Source: Mycobacterium sp. D16Q13 (lineage in GTDB: Bacteria > Actinomycetota > Actinomycetes > Mycobacteriales > Mycobacteriaceae). Taken from it: a DNA stretch of 64,000 nucleotides. The translations under genes were made by a program, and so were the position numbers. A model generated the notes under the pieces. The model saw only the letters and a program-made list of their open reading frames with translations, made no database searches and was not told the origin of the DNA. The number at the start of each line of letters is the position of its first letter. The first letter of the stretch is position 1. The DNA lies in the NCBI RefSeq assembly GCF_002013375.1, contig NZ_MAEW01000023.1, positions 1 through 64,000 on the forward strand, given 5' to 3'. Of this stretch, positions 1-8,879 are shown in pieces.

Positions 1-586
<586 letters not shown>

Positions 587-739
587 CGGGTATGGACTTC
601 GGATGACGGTACGTGCCCGCGCGCATCTCGTCATGTTGGACATTCCCCGGTGTTTCGTCCACAACGGGGTGGGTTTATTCCCATCGGCGGTGAGGTCTGC
701 GCAGGTTATTGGGTAGCTCCACCACCCCGTGTCCGCGTC

Positions 740-755
740 GTGACCCTTCTGTGAC
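740..755 (-). promoter_or_regulatory. Candidate MtrA box (GTCAC direct repeat) upstream of rpfA
   Basis: The minus strand reads GTCAC-N6-GTCAC (755-740), two direct repeats with an 11-bp period. This resembles the tandem GTCAC-type repeats described for MtrA, which controls cell-wall hydrolase genes. Assignment is by resemblance only. Confidence 0.35.
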
Positions 756-764
756 CTTCGGATG

Positions 765-780
765 TGTGTCGTAGATCACG
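765..780 (-). promoter_or_regulatory. Candidate CRP (Rv3676-type) site upstream of rpfA
   Basis: The minus strand reads CGTGA-TCTACG-ACACA, close to the mycobacterial CRP consensus TGTGA-N6-TCACA with the correct 6-bp spacer. M. tuberculosis rpfA is a known CRP target. Each half-site deviates from the consensus at one or two positions, so this is moderate evidence. Confidence 0.45.
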
Positions 781-859
781 GAATTACCTAGGGGTCCCTG
801 TATGCAACTCTCAGAGTTACCTTAGAGCTTCCTTAGGAAAAGGACGGGCCAGCGCACTT

Positions 860-1108
860 CTATCCTCCAGCGAACGGAGGAAGAACATCCACGACAGAGC
901 CTGATTCCGGCCGGTGGGAGCGGTCGCGGACCGCCACGCCGTCATAAAGAAAGGAACAACGCGCCAATACGCGTTCCAGTTCCGGTCCTTTCGTGGCCAG
1001 TTGACGGGTTAGATCGTCGAAAGAGGCCCCCGTGGGGAGCTCGACGGTCTCCTCCTGGACACCTGCGGCGGTCGCGGCAGCGGCGAAATACCGGACGTGG
1101 ATGCTCAC
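860..1108 (-). CDS. moaD2: Molybdopterin synthase small subunit MoaD2
   Basis: An 82-residue ubiquitin-like sulfur carrier that would supply sulfur to precursor Z in molybdenum cofactor synthesis. The beta-grasp fold is suggested by VRYFAAAATAAG near the N-terminus and the PPFAGG tail. The terminal Gly-Gly, which must be adenylated and thiocarboxylated, is intact at residues 81-82. The GTG start follows the moaA2 stop directly, so the two are almost certainly translated from one mRNA. The length is normal for MoaD. The large subunit MoaE is not encoded nearby. Confidence 0.92.
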   Translation of the reverse strand: MSIHVRYFAAAATAAGVQEETVELPTGASFDDLTRQLATKGPELERVLARCSFLYDGVAVRDRSHRPESGSVVDVLPPFAGG

Positions 1109-2101
1109 CTAGCCGCCGATCGCGCTCATCGGACGATCTGGCTGCAGGAACGAGGGGTCGTTGATCCCATGCCCCGGTTTCTTCCCCCACATGGCGACCT
1201 GCCACGCCGACGCCACCATCGCGTCGGTGGCGCCGGAGCGGAGCAGCCCGCGCAGGTCTGACTCTGCCGTGGCGAACAGGCAATTGCGCACCTGTCCGTC
1301 GGCCGTCAGCCGGGTGCGATCACAGTCCCCGCAGAACGGCCGCGATACCGACGCGATGATCCCGACCGTGGCAGGGCCTCCGTTGACCAGCCAGCGTTGT
1401 GCTGGTGCGCTGCCACGGGGTGCCGGGTCCGTGCTCAGGGTGAACTCCCGGCTCAGGGCGGCGTGGACTTCGTCGGCCGTCACCATGCGGTCGCGGTTCC
1501 AGTTGTGCTCGGCGTCCAAGGGCATCTGTTCGATGATCCGCAGCTCATATCCGTGTTCCAGGCTGAACCGCAGCAGTGCGAGGGCATCCTCTTTGTACTG
1601 CTCGGGTGTCAAAACTGCGTTGATCTTTATGGGCGATAGTCGGGCGGCGTCGGCGGCTTCGAGGCCTCTGAGCACATCGGATAACCGGTCGCGGCGGGTG
1701 ATCGCGGCGAAGCGATCGGCGTCCAACGTATCCAGCGACACATTGATGCGGTCCAGCCCGGCGTCGCGTAGCGCGGCGGCCTTGCGATCCAGGCCGATGC
1801 CGTTGGTCGTCAGTGCGATATCGGGTCGCGGTGAGAGGGCGGCCACCGCGGCGACGAGTCGCTCCAAGTCCTTGTATATCAACGGTTCTCCGCCGGTGAA
1901 CCGGACGCTACGGATTCCCAGCTCGGTCACCGCGATGCCGATAAGCCGAACGTATTCGTCGGCGGTGAGTAGCGCGTCGCTGCGCAACCAGTCCAGTCCC
2001 TCCGCGGGCATGCAGTACGTGCAACGCAGATTGCACCGGTCGGTCAATGACACCCGCAAGTCGGTCGCGATGCGGCCGAACGAATCAATCAACGGGGTCA
2101 T
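1109..2101 (-). CDS. moaA2: GTP 3',8-cyclase MoaA2 (radical SAM)
   Basis: A 330-residue radical SAM enzyme that converts GTP to 3',8-cyclo-GTP, the first step of molybdenum cofactor synthesis. The N-terminal cluster motif CNLRCTYC uses Cys23, Cys27 and Cys30. A second cluster is supplied by FCGDCDRTRL plus a later Cys in RNCLF. The chain ends in Gly-Gly, as required for MoaA activity. I chose the ATG at 2101 (MTPLIDSFGR) over the frame extension to 2200 because homology begins there and TACGCT lies 6 nt upstream, consistent with a leaderless mRNA. It is translationally coupled to moaD2. Confidence 0.93.
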   Translation of the reverse strand: MTPLIDSFGRIATDLRVSLTDRCNLRCTYCMPAEGLDWLRSDALLTADEYVRLIGIAVTELGIRSVRFTGGEPLIYKDLERLVAAVAALSPRPDIALTTNGIGLDRKAAALRDAGLDRINVSLDTLDADRFAAITRRDRLSDVLRGLEAADAARLSPIKINAVLTPEQYKEDALALLRFSLEHGYELRIIEQMPLDAEHNWNRDRMVTADEVHAALSREFTLSTDPAPRGSAPAQRWLVNGGPATVGIIASVSRPFCGDCDRTRLTADGQVRNCLFATAESDLRGLLRSGATDAMVASAWQVAMWGKKPGHGINDPSFLQPDRPMSAIGG

Positions 2102-2107
2102 AAGTCC

Positions 2108-2113
2108 AGCGTA
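2108..2113 (-). promoter_or_regulatory. -10 element TACGCT for a leaderless moaA2 mRNA
   Basis: TACGCT fits TANNNT and ends 6 nt before the moaA2 ATG, so transcription would begin at the start codon. Confidence 0.45.
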
Positions 2114-2193
2114 GCGACCACTTGCACGAGCCGAGTAGGATGACCACTCACCGCGCCCTATTTGGGGCGCGTTAATCATGTGAGGTGAGTGCA

Positions 2194-2607
2194 GTGCCAA
2201 CCGGCAAGGTCAAGTGGTACGACGCCGAGAAGGGCTTCGGCTTCCTGTCGCAAGAGGATGGCGAGGACGTGTACGTCCGGTCCTCGGCGCTGCCCGCTGG
2301 CGTTGAGGGGCTCAAGGCCGGACAGAAGGTCGAGTTCGGCATGGCTGCGGGCCGTCGCGGTCCGCAGGCGCTGAGCCTCAAGTTGATCGACGCGCCACCC
2401 TCGGTGCAGAAGACGCGCCGCGAGAGCAGTGGGCCGGTGAACCATAAGCACACCACCGACGAGCTCCACGGAATGATCGAGGACATGATCACCTTGCTGG
2501 AGGGCACGGTGCAGAGCGAGCTGCGCAAGGGGCGTTACCCGGACCGCAAGATCGCCCGCAAGGTCTCCGAGGTCGTGCGCGCGGTGGCCAGCGAGCTGGA
2601 CGCCTGA
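2194..2607 (+). CDS. cspB: Cold-shock domain protein, CspB-type
   Basis: A nucleic-acid-binding cold-shock protein of 137 residues. The N-terminal 65 residues are a canonical CSD with RNP1 KGFGFL (13-18) and the RNP2-like segment DVYVRSSA. The C-terminal half ([15 protein letters not shown] onward) is a helical extension found in the long mycobacterial CspB. I prefer the GTG at 2194 (PTGKVKWYD) to the GTG at 2185 because GAGGTGAG sits 4-5 nt before it and the homologous proteins begin with PTG. The gene is divergent from moaA2, as in M. tuberculosis Rv0871. Confidence 0.9.
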   Translation: MPTGKVKWYDAEKGFGFLSQEDGEDVYVRSSALPAGVEGLKAGQKVEFGMAAGRRGPQALSLKLIDAPPSVQKTRRESSGPVNHKHTTDELHGMIEDMITLLEGTVQSELRKGRYPDRKIARKVSEVVRAVASELDA

Positions 2608-2632
2608 CCTGAGCTCCATCCGCGCCGACGAT

Positions 2633-3328
2633 GTGATCGCGGCGCTCGATGCCGCCGGCGACTCCGGCCGGGCCACGAAGTCGGCACGGTTCTTCAAGAC
2701 CGGGCCTGGTGAGTACGGCGAGGGCGATGTCTTCGTCGGCGTGTCCGTACCCGATCAGCGCAAGCTTGCGCGGCGATTCCGTGGCATCGGACGCGACGCG
2801 GTGGTGCGGCTGCTGGCCAGTGAGGTGCACGAGCATCGCTTGACCGGGTTGATCCTGGCAGTCTGGGAGTTCACCCACGCCGAAGGCGCCGAATGTGAAG
2901 CCTGGGTGCAGATGTACCTGCAGCAGGTTCGCGACGGCCGGGTGAACAACTGGGACCTGGTTGATTCCTCGGCTGAGCAGATCCTGGGGGAATGGCTTGT
3001 CGGCCAGGACTATTCGCTGTTGTTAGAGCTGGCGGCCGAAGATGACCTCTGGCGTCGGCGGGTGGGCATCATCGGAACCTTCGCCTTCACCAAACGCGGT
3101 GATGCGCAACCCCTTCTCGCGGTGGCGCCGCTGGTCATCGAGGACCGCCGGGACCTGATCCAGAAGGCTTACGGCTGGATGCTGCGTGAGGCCGGAAAGC
3201 GCTGTGGCGCCGAGATACTCGTCGAATACTTGGATGTGCATGCCGCGGCAATGGGCCGCACGGCACTCAGTTACGCCACGGAGCATCTCGATGCCGAGGC
3301 TCGCGCGGAGTATCGAGCCCGGCGCTAG
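2633..3328 (+). CDS. DNA alkylation repair protein, AlkD-like
   Basis: A 231-residue all-helical HEAT-repeat protein of the AlkC/AlkD glycosylase family, which removes bulky or cationic alkylated bases. Seen directly are the family stretch FFKTGPGEYGEGDVFVGV near the N-terminus, VNNWDLVDSS in the middle, and KAYGWMLREAG further on; this matches known AlkD-like proteins over the full length. The start is uncertain: GTG 2633 has no clear Shine-Dalgarno sequence, and an in-frame CTG lies at 2609. Its stop overlaps the stop of the convergent DUF2771 gene by 4 bp. Confidence 0.85.
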   Translation: MIAALDAAGDSGRATKSARFFKTGPGEYGEGDVFVGVSVPDQRKLARRFRGIGRDAVVRLLASEVHEHRLTGLILAVWEFTHAEGAECEAWVQMYLQQVRDGRVNNWDLVDSSAEQILGEWLVGQDYSLLLELAAEDDLWRRRVGIIGTFAFTKRGDAQPLLAVAPLVIEDRRDLIQKAYGWMLREAGKRCGAEILVEYLDVHAAAMGRTALSYATEHLDAEARAEYRARR

Positions 3329-3825
3329 TTCTGCCAGACCGTGGCCACGGACCAGGTGGCCCGTGCCTTGAAGACCTGCTCACCTAATTCGTTGACGCCG
3401 ACCGTGGGCACTGCCACCTCGATACCCACCAGCTTCCTTCCCGCCCTGTCGACGGTCGGAACGGTGACCGCCGAGCGGTGATCCCAATAGATCACTTGGT
3501 CGCCGTACTTTGTCGACGGCGCCGCCAGATCGGCGTACGCCGGTGTGATCGCCCACGGACCTTTGGAGATCTGTGAGTCGACCGAAAGCTGAACGGGTTC
3601 AGCATCATTCACGAAAAGTTCGGCTATGCGACCCGGCGAGTCGCATTTGGCGAGCGTTCTATCGCAGTAGAGCAGCGGGCCTACTCGCACCAGGGTGCCG
3701 TGGGTGAAAGCGCTGATCTCGGGCCGCTCGTCCTGGTAGCCGCGTAGCTGCCAGGCGATGAACCCCACCATCGCGGCAGCGGTCAACACCAAGACGGCGG
3801 CAAGTGCCGCCAGTTTTGCCTTCAC
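3325..3825 (-). CDS. DUF2771 membrane-anchored protein
   Basis: A 166-residue protein with one N-terminal membrane segment (about residues 5-25) followed by an extracytoplasmic domain containing two cysteines (LLYCDRTLAKCDS). The architecture matches the DUF2771 family found next to an MFS gene in mycobacteria (Rv0875c-Rv0876c). The function is unknown. The GTG start overlaps the MFS stop by 4 bp (GTGA), so the genes are translationally coupled, suggesting a role with that transporter in the envelope. Confidence 0.8.
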   Translation of the reverse strand: MKAKLAALAAVLVLTAAAMVGFIAWQLRGYQDERPEISAFTHGTLVRVGPLLYCDRTLAKCDSPGRIAELFVNDAEPVQLSVDSQISKGPWAITPAYADLAAPSTKYGDQVIYWDHRSAVTVPTVDRAGRKLVGIEVAVPTVGVNELGEQVFKARATWSVATVWQN

Positions 3826-5489
3826 GCGACTACCTTGCCACCCTCTTGTTCGGCCATCACCGGGCGGTTGCCGCCCAGGCCCGGGATCAAGGAGACGCCG
3901 CGGAAGCTGGCCAGCGTCTGTGCCAGGCCGAGGAGGAGTACCGCCGATATCACCGTGAACCCGACCCATAGGTCGGTGTAGATCATCACGCCTATCGCGC
4001 CACCGAGCACCCAGGACAGCTGCAACAGCGCCTCGGAACGCCCGAACGCCGATGCGCGGGATTCCTCGGGCAGGTCGTCCTGCAGGGAGGCATCCAGCGA
4101 TGCCTTGGCGATGGCGCTGACCCCCGATGTCACCAGTGTCGCGAACACCACCACCGCCAGGACCCCGGCGAAGGCCGCCGCGAGCGCCACCACCGTGACC
4201 GCGCTGGCGCACCGCACCACGAGCAGGGCGGGGCGGCCGAGCTTGAGCCGGGCACTGGTGGCATTGCCGGCGAAGTTCCCGATACCGGCGGCGGCGCCGA
4301 TCATGCCCAGCATCGCGAGCTGTTGGAAGCCGTGCGCATCATGGGATTTGGCTACAAAGGCCGGGTACAGGGTGAGGAAACCGACCATCACCTTGATGGT
4401 GCAGTTGCCCCACAACGCGGTGATGATGTTGCGGCCCAGAGGCTGGCGGATCTTGTCCTGCTGCTTGTGGGAGCGGCGGAGCAATATCGTCGGGTGTTCG
4501 CCGTCGTCGCCGTGATAGCCGAACGTCGTGGGCACCTCACCGGCAGTCACCTCGACCCACTTCGGGATGCGCATGGACGCCCAGGCACCCACCGCCGCGG
4601 CGGCCATGACGGCGAAAAGTGCTCCGGGCAATTGGAACAGACGGGTGAACGACAGCTCGAAGGCTCCGGCGATCGCGCCGCCCACAATGGTCCCGCCGAC
4701 CAAACCGAAGGTGGTGAGCCGCGAGTTGACTCGAACCAGGTCGATTGTGGGAGGCAGTACACGCGGCGTGACAGCGCTCCGCAACACGCCAAAGGACTTG
4801 GACAGCACCAGCATTGATAGCGCGCACGGATACAGCACCCAGGGCGGGAAGCTGCCGCTGGCACCGTCGTAGTTGGCGATCATGATGACGGCGAGCGCGA
4901 TGCGCAGCCCAAACGATGCGGCGAGCGCGGCCCGGCGCCCGTGTTGCAAACGGTCGAGCGCGGGACCTATCAGCGGGGCGATGACCGCGAACGGCGCGAT
5001 GGTGATGAGCAGATACAGCGCCACCTTGCTTTTGGATTCGGCGGTGGCGGCGGCGAAGAAGAGTGTGTTGGCGAGAGCCACGGCCATCGCGGCATCCACC
5101 GCGAAATTGGCCATGACCGGATAGGTGAGTGCGGTCAGGCCCGATTTGTCGGCGCCGTCGGCCGTCGCGGCCTTGTGGAACAGCCCGTACATCCGGGAGC
5201 CCATTTCACGGCTGCGCATCGCGGCGACCCGGGTGACCGTCAGCTTCGGCGGGATCTCCTGGTCGGGTGGGGGCTGCCGTCGCACCCGCTCCCGGTGTTC
5301 GTCGCCTAGTGGCGGCAGATACCGGTTCGATGAGCCGCTCGCACGACGAGGATCCCGCTTGGCGCCGCCCGTCGGATAATTGGCCATACCCGGGTGGGAG
5401 TTGGCGTCGCGCGCATCCTGATTTCGGCGACGAGATGGGGAGTCACTACCGGATTGGCGGTTCCCGAACCGCGCGTAGTCGTCCCGCAC
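3822..5489 (-). CDS. MFS-type membrane transporter (Rv0876c-like)
   Basis: A 555-residue inner-membrane protein with a soluble N-terminal part of about 120 residues, rich in Arg/Ser/Pro, followed by hydrophobic helices typical of the major facilitator superfamily. The substrate is unknown. The long N-terminal region and coupling to a DUF2771 gene match M. tuberculosis Rv0876c-Rv0875c. The GTG at 5489 has a GGGGGAC Shine-Dalgarno-like sequence 9 nt upstream. An in-frame ATG at 5387 is a possible shorter start. It is divergent from the DUF3027 gene. Confidence 0.82.
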   Translation of the reverse strand: MRDDYARFGNRQSGSDSPSRRRNQDARDANSHPGMANYPTGGAKRDPRRASGSSNRYLPPLGDEHRERVRRQPPPDQEIPPKLTVTRVAAMRSREMGSRMYGLFHKAATADGADKSGLTALTYPVMANFAVDAAMAVALANTLFFAAATAESKSKVALYLLITIAPFAVIAPLIGPALDRLQHGRRAALAASFGLRIALAVIMIANYDGASGSFPPWVLYPCALSMLVLSKSFGVLRSAVTPRVLPPTIDLVRVNSRLTTFGLVGGTIVGGAIAGAFELSFTRLFQLPGALFAVMAAAAVGAWASMRIPKWVEVTAGEVPTTFGYHGDDGEHPTILLRRSHKQQDKIRQPLGRNIITALWGNCTIKVMVGFLTLYPAFVAKSHDAHGFQQLAMLGMIGAAAGIGNFAGNATSARLKLGRPALLVVRCASAVTVVALAAAFAGVLAVVVFATLVTSGVSAIAKASLDASLQDDLPEESRASAFGRSEALLQLSWVLGGAIGVMIYTDLWVGFTVISAVLLLGLAQTLASFRGVSLIPGLGGNRPVMAEQEGGKVVA

Positions 5490-5526
5490 GCATCAATTGT
5501 CCCCCACGGTGAGAAGATGGTCAGCG

Positions 5527-6264
5527 ATGGACATCACTATCTCCGGCCGCGACGCCCTTTACACCTGTATCGACCAGGCTCGTACAGCCATCGTCGAGTT
5601 CAGTGGGGAGACCGTGGGCAAGTACCTCGGCGCCTCCTCCGAGAGCACCGATCTGCACGCGTTGACCCACCGTTTCGAGGCGGAGCTGCCGGGATACCGC
5701 GGATGGCACTGGGAGGTGGTGATGGCCGCCCCACCGGGCGCGACCGTCGCCACCGTCAGTGAGGTCGTGCTTGTGCCGGGCACCGAGGCGCTGCGCGCAC
5801 CGAACTGGGTGCCCTGGGATCAGCGCATCCGGCCGGGCGACCTTGGCCCCGGCGATCTGCTCGCGCCGCCGCCCAACGACCCTCGATTGGTGCCCGGATA
5901 CACCGACAGCGGTGATCCACAGGTCACCGAGACCGCGGGTGAGATCGGGTTGGGACGCAAGCAGGTGCTCAGTCTGGCCGGGCGCGTCGACGCCGCGCAG
6001 CGGTGGTTCGAGGGCGACTGGGGGCCGGATACCGAGATGGCACGTGCCACCCGTCGGGTGTGCCGGTCCTGCGGTTTCTACCTGCCACTTGCCGGGTCAT
6101 TGGGTGTCGCGTTCGGGGCATGCGCCAACTCGATGGCGGCCGACGGCCGTGTCGTGCACATCGAGTACGGCTGCGGCGCTCATTCCGATACGCCGCAGCC
6201 GGTCAACTCCGCGATGCCGTTGTACGAGCCCTTTGACGACGGCGTTCTGGATCTAGCGGACTAG
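5527..6264 (+). CDS. DUF3027 protein with zinc-ribbon-like cysteines (Rv0877-like)
   Basis: A 245-residue cytoplasmic protein of unknown function. Its C-terminal third has clustered metal-ligand residues: VCRSCGFY, FGACANS, and YGCGAH, suggesting a bound zinc. The N-terminal half contains AELPGYRGWHWEVV, a conserved block of DUF3027 proteins. The ATG at 5527 (MDITISG) was chosen over TTG 5497. Synteny with Rv0876c supports the assignment. The stop overlaps the stop of the convergent SRPBCC gene. Confidence 0.8.
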   Translation: MDITISGRDALYTCIDQARTAIVEFSGETVGKYLGASSESTDLHALTHRFEAELPGYRGWHWEVVMAAPPGATVATVSEVVLVPGTEALRAPNWVPWDQRIRPGDLGPGDLLAPPPNDPRLVPGYTDSGDPQVTETAGEIGLGRKQVLSLAGRVDAAQRWFEGDWGPDTEMARATRRVCRSCGFYLPLAGSLGVAFGACANSMAADGRVVHIEYGCGAHSDTPQPVNSAMPLYEPFDDGVLDLAD

Positions 6265-6722
6265 GCGTTTTCCGCCGCATCTTTGATCTTCGACAGCGAG
6301 GTCCGCATCCCTTCGAGGAGCACCACGTCGAACACCTCAGTCCCGCCGAACATCAGGTTCTGCAGGTTGGTGGAGATGGGCGACCGCTTCTCGCCCAGCA
6401 CGCGGCGCTCGGTCACCCTGGTGCCGCCGGTCGCGGTGGGCTCCAGGTCATAGCTCCACTCGCTGAGGTTGTCCTTGACGTGCCAGGCCAGGCGCCTGTT
6501 GGGCTCGACGGCGGTCAGCACGGCCCGTGTCGGCCACACCTTCCAGCCTTTGCGGTTGTAGTTGATGACGTTGGTGCCCGCCTGTACGGGTCCGCGCACG
6601 AACATCTTGCGAGTCTGGGGACTCCACCGGGGCATGTTGTCGAGGTCGGCGATCAGTCCCCATACCTTTTCCACGGGCGCATTGATCTCGACGACGGTTT
6701 CCAGCAGTGATGCGTTGGGCAT
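6261..6722 (-). CDS. SRPBCC (polyketide cyclase/START-like) family protein
   Basis: A 153-residue single-domain protein. The helix-grip fold is indicated by the opening ETVVEINAPVEKVWGLIADL and the later NMPRWSP, both typical of the polyketide-cyclase/dehydrase and lipid-transport branch. Such proteins bind hydrophobic ligands; the ligand here cannot be read from sequence. A GAGGAG-type ribosome binding site precedes the ATG. It is the first gene downstream of the DUF2530 gene on the same strand. Confidence 0.82.
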   Translation of the reverse strand: MPNASLLETVVEINAPVEKVWGLIADLDNMPRWSPQTRKMFVRGPVQAGTNVINYNRKGWKVWPTRAVLTAVEPNRRLAWHVKDNLSEWSYDLEPTATGGTRVTERRVLGEKRSPISTNLQNLMFGGTEVFDVVLLEGMRTSLSKIKDAAENA

Positions 6723-6764
6723 GGGTTTGCTCCTCTTTCCAGGGTGTCTACGGGTTTTTTCGAG

Positions 6765-7010
6765 CTACAAGCCGGTTTGCGCACCGCGTGAGCCACGCCG
6801 TGCCGCACGCACTTGGAGCAGGACGATGGCCGTGCCCAGCGCGCCGGTACCGAGTCCGGCGAGTGTGATGGGACGCCAGCATTCGAACGCGGGAATGGTG
6901 AAGGCCAAGATGTTGGCAACGAGCCACAGCAGGGTGCCTGCGACGACAACCGGCCACGGATTGAGCAGTGCGGCCGGGAGCGGGGGCGGTTGGGGCGCGG
7001 GGGTATCCAC
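6765..7010 (-). CDS. DUF2530 small membrane protein (Rv0879c-like)
   Basis: An 81-residue protein with a Pro-rich N-terminus (PAPQPPPLPA) and two hydrophobic helices (about residues 19-40 and 46-66), ending in a basic tail. It matches DUF2530 in size and layout. The function is unknown. The GTG start at 7010 is divergent from the marR gene, the arrangement seen for Rv0879c-Rv0880. Confidence 0.78.
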   Translation of the reverse strand: MDTPAPQPPPLPAALLNPWPVVVAGTLLWLVANILAFTIPAFECWRPITLAGLGTGALGTAIVLLQVRAARRGSRGAQTGL

Positions 7011-7077
7011 TAGATGCGCAGCATACGTGGGAAGAACTACACCGGGCTAGGTCCCTGTGAAAGCCCTGGACGTGCCG

Positions 7078-7083
7078 TAAGGT
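7078..7083 (+). promoter_or_regulatory. -10 element TAAGGT for leaderless marR
   Basis: TAAGGT lies 7 nt before the GTG at 7091; there is no Shine-Dalgarno sequence. Confidence 0.45.
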
Positions 7084-7090
7084 TTGGGCC

Positions 7091-7522
7091 GTGAGCGACC
7101 CCGATGCCCGGCTGGCCAGCGATCTGTCGCTTGTTGTCATCCGCCTGGCCCGGCATTTGCGCTTTCGTCGTGCGGATTCCCCGGTCTCGCTGACACAGCT
7201 GTCGGCATTGGCAACATTGCTCAACGAAGGTGCGATGACCCCGGGCGCGCTGGCTGCCCGCGAGCGTGTGCAGCCGCCGTCGATGACACGGGTGATCGCC
7301 TCCTTGGCCGAGCTCGGGTTGGTGGAGCGTTCGGCGCATCCGACCGACGGCCGCCAGGTAGTTGTCTCGCTGTCGGAGGCAGGCGCAGACATCGTGCTGG
7401 CCGATCGCAGCGCCCGCGAGGAGTGGCTGCGCGAGCACCTCGACGATTTCACCCCGGACCAACGCGCGGTGCTGCGGCAGGCGACCGACCTGCTCTCGGC
7501 GCTGGTCAATGAAAACGGTTAG
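7091..7522 (+). CDS. MarR-family transcriptional regulator (Rv0880-like)
   Basis: A 143-residue winged-helix dimer. The HTH core is seen as [29 protein letters not shown], given here only to mark the family; the wing follows as [15 protein letters not shown]. This is the characteristic MarR D-x-R wing. It lies immediately upstream of a codirectional MFS gene (35 bp), so it probably controls that exporter and the divergent DUF2530 gene. The inducer is unknown. The start is supported by the TANNNT box just upstream. Confidence 0.88.
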   Translation: MSDPDARLASDLSLVVIRLARHLRFRRADSPVSLTQLSALATLLNEGAMTPGALAARERVQPPSMTRVIASLAELGLVERSAHPTDGRQVVVSLSEAGADIVLADRSAREEWLREHLDDFTPDQRAVLRQATDLLSALVNENG

Positions 7523-7542
7523 CTGACAATCTCGTTAGTCTC

Positions 7543-7548
7543 TAAAAT
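7543..7548 (+). promoter_or_regulatory. -10 element TAAAAT for the MFS gene at 7557
   Basis: TAAAAT ends 8 nt before the GTG at 7557. The short palindrome TTAG-TCT-CTAA (7535-7545) overlaps it and could be a MarR contact site. Confidence 0.45.
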
Positions 7549-7556
7549 GATCTACC

Positions 7557-8879
7557 GTGGCTGACCGCGGCGGGATATTCGTATCGCTGCGCGCACGCAA
7601 TTACCGGCTGTGGATCAGCGGCCAGATGGTCTCGCTCATCGGAACGTGGATGCAGCGCGTGGCGCAGGACTGGCTGGTCCTGGACCTCTCGCATGGCAAC
7701 GCCTTCTTGCTGGGTGTGGTGATGGCGCTGCAATTCGGGCCGACGCTTTTGCTGTCGGTATGGGGCGGGATGCTGGCCGATCGCTACGACAAGCGACGGA
7801 TGCTCATGGTCACGCAGGCATTGATGGCGCTGTTCGCGTTGACGGTCGGTCTCTTGCAGGTCACCGGGCTGGTCCGGATCTGGCATGTGATGGTGGTGGC
7901 CTGTGCGATGGGATGCGCCGCGGCCATCGAGGCGCCCACCCGGCAGTCCTTCACCATCGAGATGGTGGGCCCGGAGCACCTGCCCAACGCGGTCGGGCTC
8001 AATTCGATGGTGTTCAACCTCGCGGGTGTCATCGGGCCGGCGATCTCCGGTGTACTGATCGGGCTGGTCGGCACCGGCTGGGTCTTCCTGCTGAACTTCG
8101 TCAGTTTCGTCGGTGTGGGAATCGCGCTGTGGCGGATGCGGCCAGATGAGCTGCACCCAAGTGATCCGGTTCCTCGCGCCAAGGGGCAGCTGCGCCAGGG
8201 ATTCTCGTACGTATGGCACCGACGCGACTTGTTCATGATCATGCTGACGGTGTTCCTGGTCTCGACGTTCGGGCTCAACTTTTCGCTGACGCTCGCGGTA
8301 CTGGCGCGCGAGACCTTCGGTCGTGGCGCGGAGTCGTACGGGCTGCTGTCGACGGCTCTGGCTATCGGCACGCTGTTAGGTGCCACCCTGGCCGCCCGGC
8401 GCACCGAGAAGGTGCGCATGAATTTGTTCTACAGTGCCGCAATGGCTTTCGGTATCTCTGAGGCCGTCGTCAGTGTGATGCCCTCCTACCTGTCGGTGGC
8501 CGTCGCTCTCATCCCGACGGGTCTGCTCGCGCTGACGTTCACCACGTCGGCGATGAATATCATTCAGCTGTCCGTGGATTCGCAGCTGCGAGGAAGGGTA
8601 ATGGGTATCTACATGGTGGCTTTCCTGGGCGGCACCCCGCTGGGTAGCCCATTGGTGGGCTGGCTGGCCGATCTGCATGGCGGACGGATGCCGCTGCTGA
8701 TCGGCGGGGTGGTATCGGTGGCCGCGGGGCTGATATGCGCGGCGTATCTGCGCCGTCATCCGTGTCCGGTTGTCGCCGAGGTGGTTCCGGTGGCCGGCCA
8801 GATAAGTCCTGGACTCATTCCGCCTGCTCCGGTCGCAACCCCGGTGTGTGAACCGACGCCGCTGGCGAAGCGGGTCTAG
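7557..8879 (+). CDS. MFS drug/metabolite exporter (MFS_3, EntS-like)
   Basis: A 440-residue inner-membrane protein of the EntS/MFS_3 branch, with the motif-A-like loop WGGMLADRYDKRRML after the second helix and a repeated loop RGRVMGIYMVAFLGG in the second half. About 12 hydrophobic helices are visible. It sits behind a MarR gene, suggesting efflux controlled by that regulator. The stop TAG directly abuts the ATG of the SpoU methyltransferase, so the two are cotranscribed. The substrate is not predictable. Confidence 0.85.
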   Translation: MADRGGIFVSLRARNYRLWISGQMVSLIGTWMQRVAQDWLVLDLSHGNAFLLGVVMALQFGPTLLLSVWGGMLADRYDKRRMLMVTQALMALFALTVGLLQVTGLVRIWHVMVVACAMGCAAAIEAPTRQSFTIEMVGPEHLPNAVGLNSMVFNLAGVIGPAISGVLIGLVGTGWVFLLNFVSFVGVGIALWRMRPDELHPSDPVPRAKGQLRQGFSYVWHRRDLFMIMLTVFLVSTFGLNFSLTLAVLARETFGRGAESYGLLSTALAIGTLLGATLAARRTEKVRMNLFYSAAMAFGISEAVVSVMPSYLSVAVALIPTGLLALTFTTSAMNIIQLSVDSQLRGRVMGIYMVAFLGGTPLGSPLVGWLADLHGGRMPLLIGGVVSVAAGLICAAYLRRHPCPVVAEVVPVAGQISPGLIPPAPVATPVCEPTPLAKRV

